A DNA stretch of 5,454 nt, taken from the NCBI GenBank assembly GCA_034408745.1, contig JAWXCM010000049.1:1-5454 (forward strand). Reading direction: 5' to 3'. Under the pieces are notes generated by a model, which was not told where the DNA came from, did no database searches, and saw nothing but the letters and a program-made list of their open reading frames with translations. The stretch comes from JAWXCM01 sp034408745 (GTDB lineage Bacteria > Acidobacteriota > Terriglobia > Bryobacterales > Bryobacteraceae). Position numbers and translations under genes: made by a program. Positions 4,814 through 5,454 of the stretch are shown here, piece after piece; the first letter of the stretch is position 1; each line of letters starts with the position of its first letter.

Positions 4814-5454
4814 AGAACGGGACCGATTCTCCACGGCACAAATTCCTTGTGCCCGAGCCTCTCGGCGCAGGTTTGCTCGCCCGAGGCCACGCGGAGAACC
4901 ATGTCGAAGATCTCGCGGCCAATCTCATGGACGGTGGAATCGCCGTCGGCGATGCGGCCCGCGTTGATATCCATGTTGTCGCGCATGCGCCGGTACATAG
5001 GGCTGTTGGTAGCGATCTTGATCACCGGGATGGTGGGGAAACCAATGGCGCTCCCGCGTCCGGTGGTGAACGCGATGAGGTTGACTCCGCCCGCCGCGAG
5101 CCCGGTAAGCGACACCGGGTCGTACCCCGGCGTGTTCATAAAGATAAAGCCCGGCGTGGTGACGCGCTCCGCGTAGTCGATGGCGTCGTTCATCGGCGAT
5201 GTACCGGCCTTCGCCACGGCACCGAGCGACTTTTCGAGAATGTTGGTCAGGCCGCCAGCCTTGTTGCCGGGCGACGGGTTGTCGTCGAAGCTGCCGCCGA
5301 ACCGGTTGAGGTACGTCTTGTAGCTCTTGATGAAGCCGAGGTAGCGGTCGGCGACCTCGCGGTTGCGGGCGCGCCTCACCAGGAGGTGCTCGGCGCCAAA
5401 CGTCTCGGTGGTTTCGGCCAGCACGGCGCTGGCTCCGATGGCGGCCAGCATGTC
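4810..5454 (-). CDS. C-terminal part of a UxaA-family (altronate dehydratase-like) protein, 5' end off the window
   Basis: The frame is open to the right edge; 214 residues are visible, so about half or more of a normal UxaA-type protein lies outside. The segment matches the large C-terminal catalytic domain of altronate/galactarate dehydratases. It has AETTETFGAEHLL near the visible N-end, FGGSFDDNPSPGNKAGGLTNILEKSLGA (about 52-79), KAGTSPMNDAIDYAE, GFIFMNTPGYDP, GLAAGGVNLIAFTTGRGSAIG and PVIKIATNS. These enzymes dehydrate sugar acids such as D-altronate to 2-keto-3-deoxy acids using a metal ion. FGAEHLL favours the UxaA branch over GarD, but the exact substrate is uncertain. Its TGA overlaps the next gene's ATG by four bases, indicating an operon with translational coupling. 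A distal catabolic role for the pair is inferred. Confidence 0.85.
   Translation of the reverse strand, partial: DMLAAIGASAVLAETTETFGAEHLLVRRARNREVADRYLGFIKSYKTYLNRFGGSFDDNPSPGNKAGGLTNILEKSLGAVAKAGTSPMNDAIDYAERVTTPGFIFMNTPGYDPVSLTGLAAGGVNLIAFTTGRGSAIGFPTIPVIKIATNSPMYRRMRDNMDINAGRIADGDSTVHEIGREIFDMVLRVASGEQTCAERLGHKEFVPWRIGPVL

Overview
The window looks like chromosomal DNA from a GC-rich Gram-negative soil-type bacterium. The protein mix is a beta-propeller/phosphoesterase fusion, a LarA-like racemase homologue, a UxaA-family dehydratase and short Flp-type pilins. From remembered family distribution this best fits Acidobacteriota. That placement is inference: there is no rRNA or other phylogenetic marker here.

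Layout. Positions 1-1431 (+) hold the C-terminal part of a secreted-type phosphoesterase whose start lies off the left edge. After 18 bases comes a LarA/DUF2088-family protein at 1450-2736 (+). It is followed by a strong GC-rich hairpin at 2748-2783, between convergent genes. All other genes are on the minus strand. In the direction of transcription they are: the 3' end of a UxaA-family (altronate dehydratase-like) gene running off the right edge (4810-5454); a glycine C-acetyltransferase/AONS-family enzyme (3608-4813) that overlaps it by ATGA; a 142-base gap; Flp pilin copy 2 (3286-3465); a 311-base non-coding interval rich in symmetric elements; and Flp pilin copy 1 (2795-2974).

How the parts relate. 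The dehydratase and the acetyltransferase are almost certainly co-transcribed and translationally coupled. The two 59-residue prepilins are tandem paralogues, 45 of 59 residues identical. They keep the Tad/Flp processing motif (G, then Q-D-L-I-E-Y), but no secretion or prepilin-peptidase gene is visible, so they must use Tad machinery encoded elsewhere. Each pilin gene has a purine-rich ribosome binding site with an RNA hairpin directly upstream of it. The interval between them carries back-to-back GC-rich hairpins, a pyrimidine tract, a candidate promoter with a repeated 9-mer around its -35, and a 14-bp perfect palindrome. This non-coding pilin control region is the most interesting part of the window. 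I found no CRISPR array, transposon, tRNA, rRNA or obvious new defence system.
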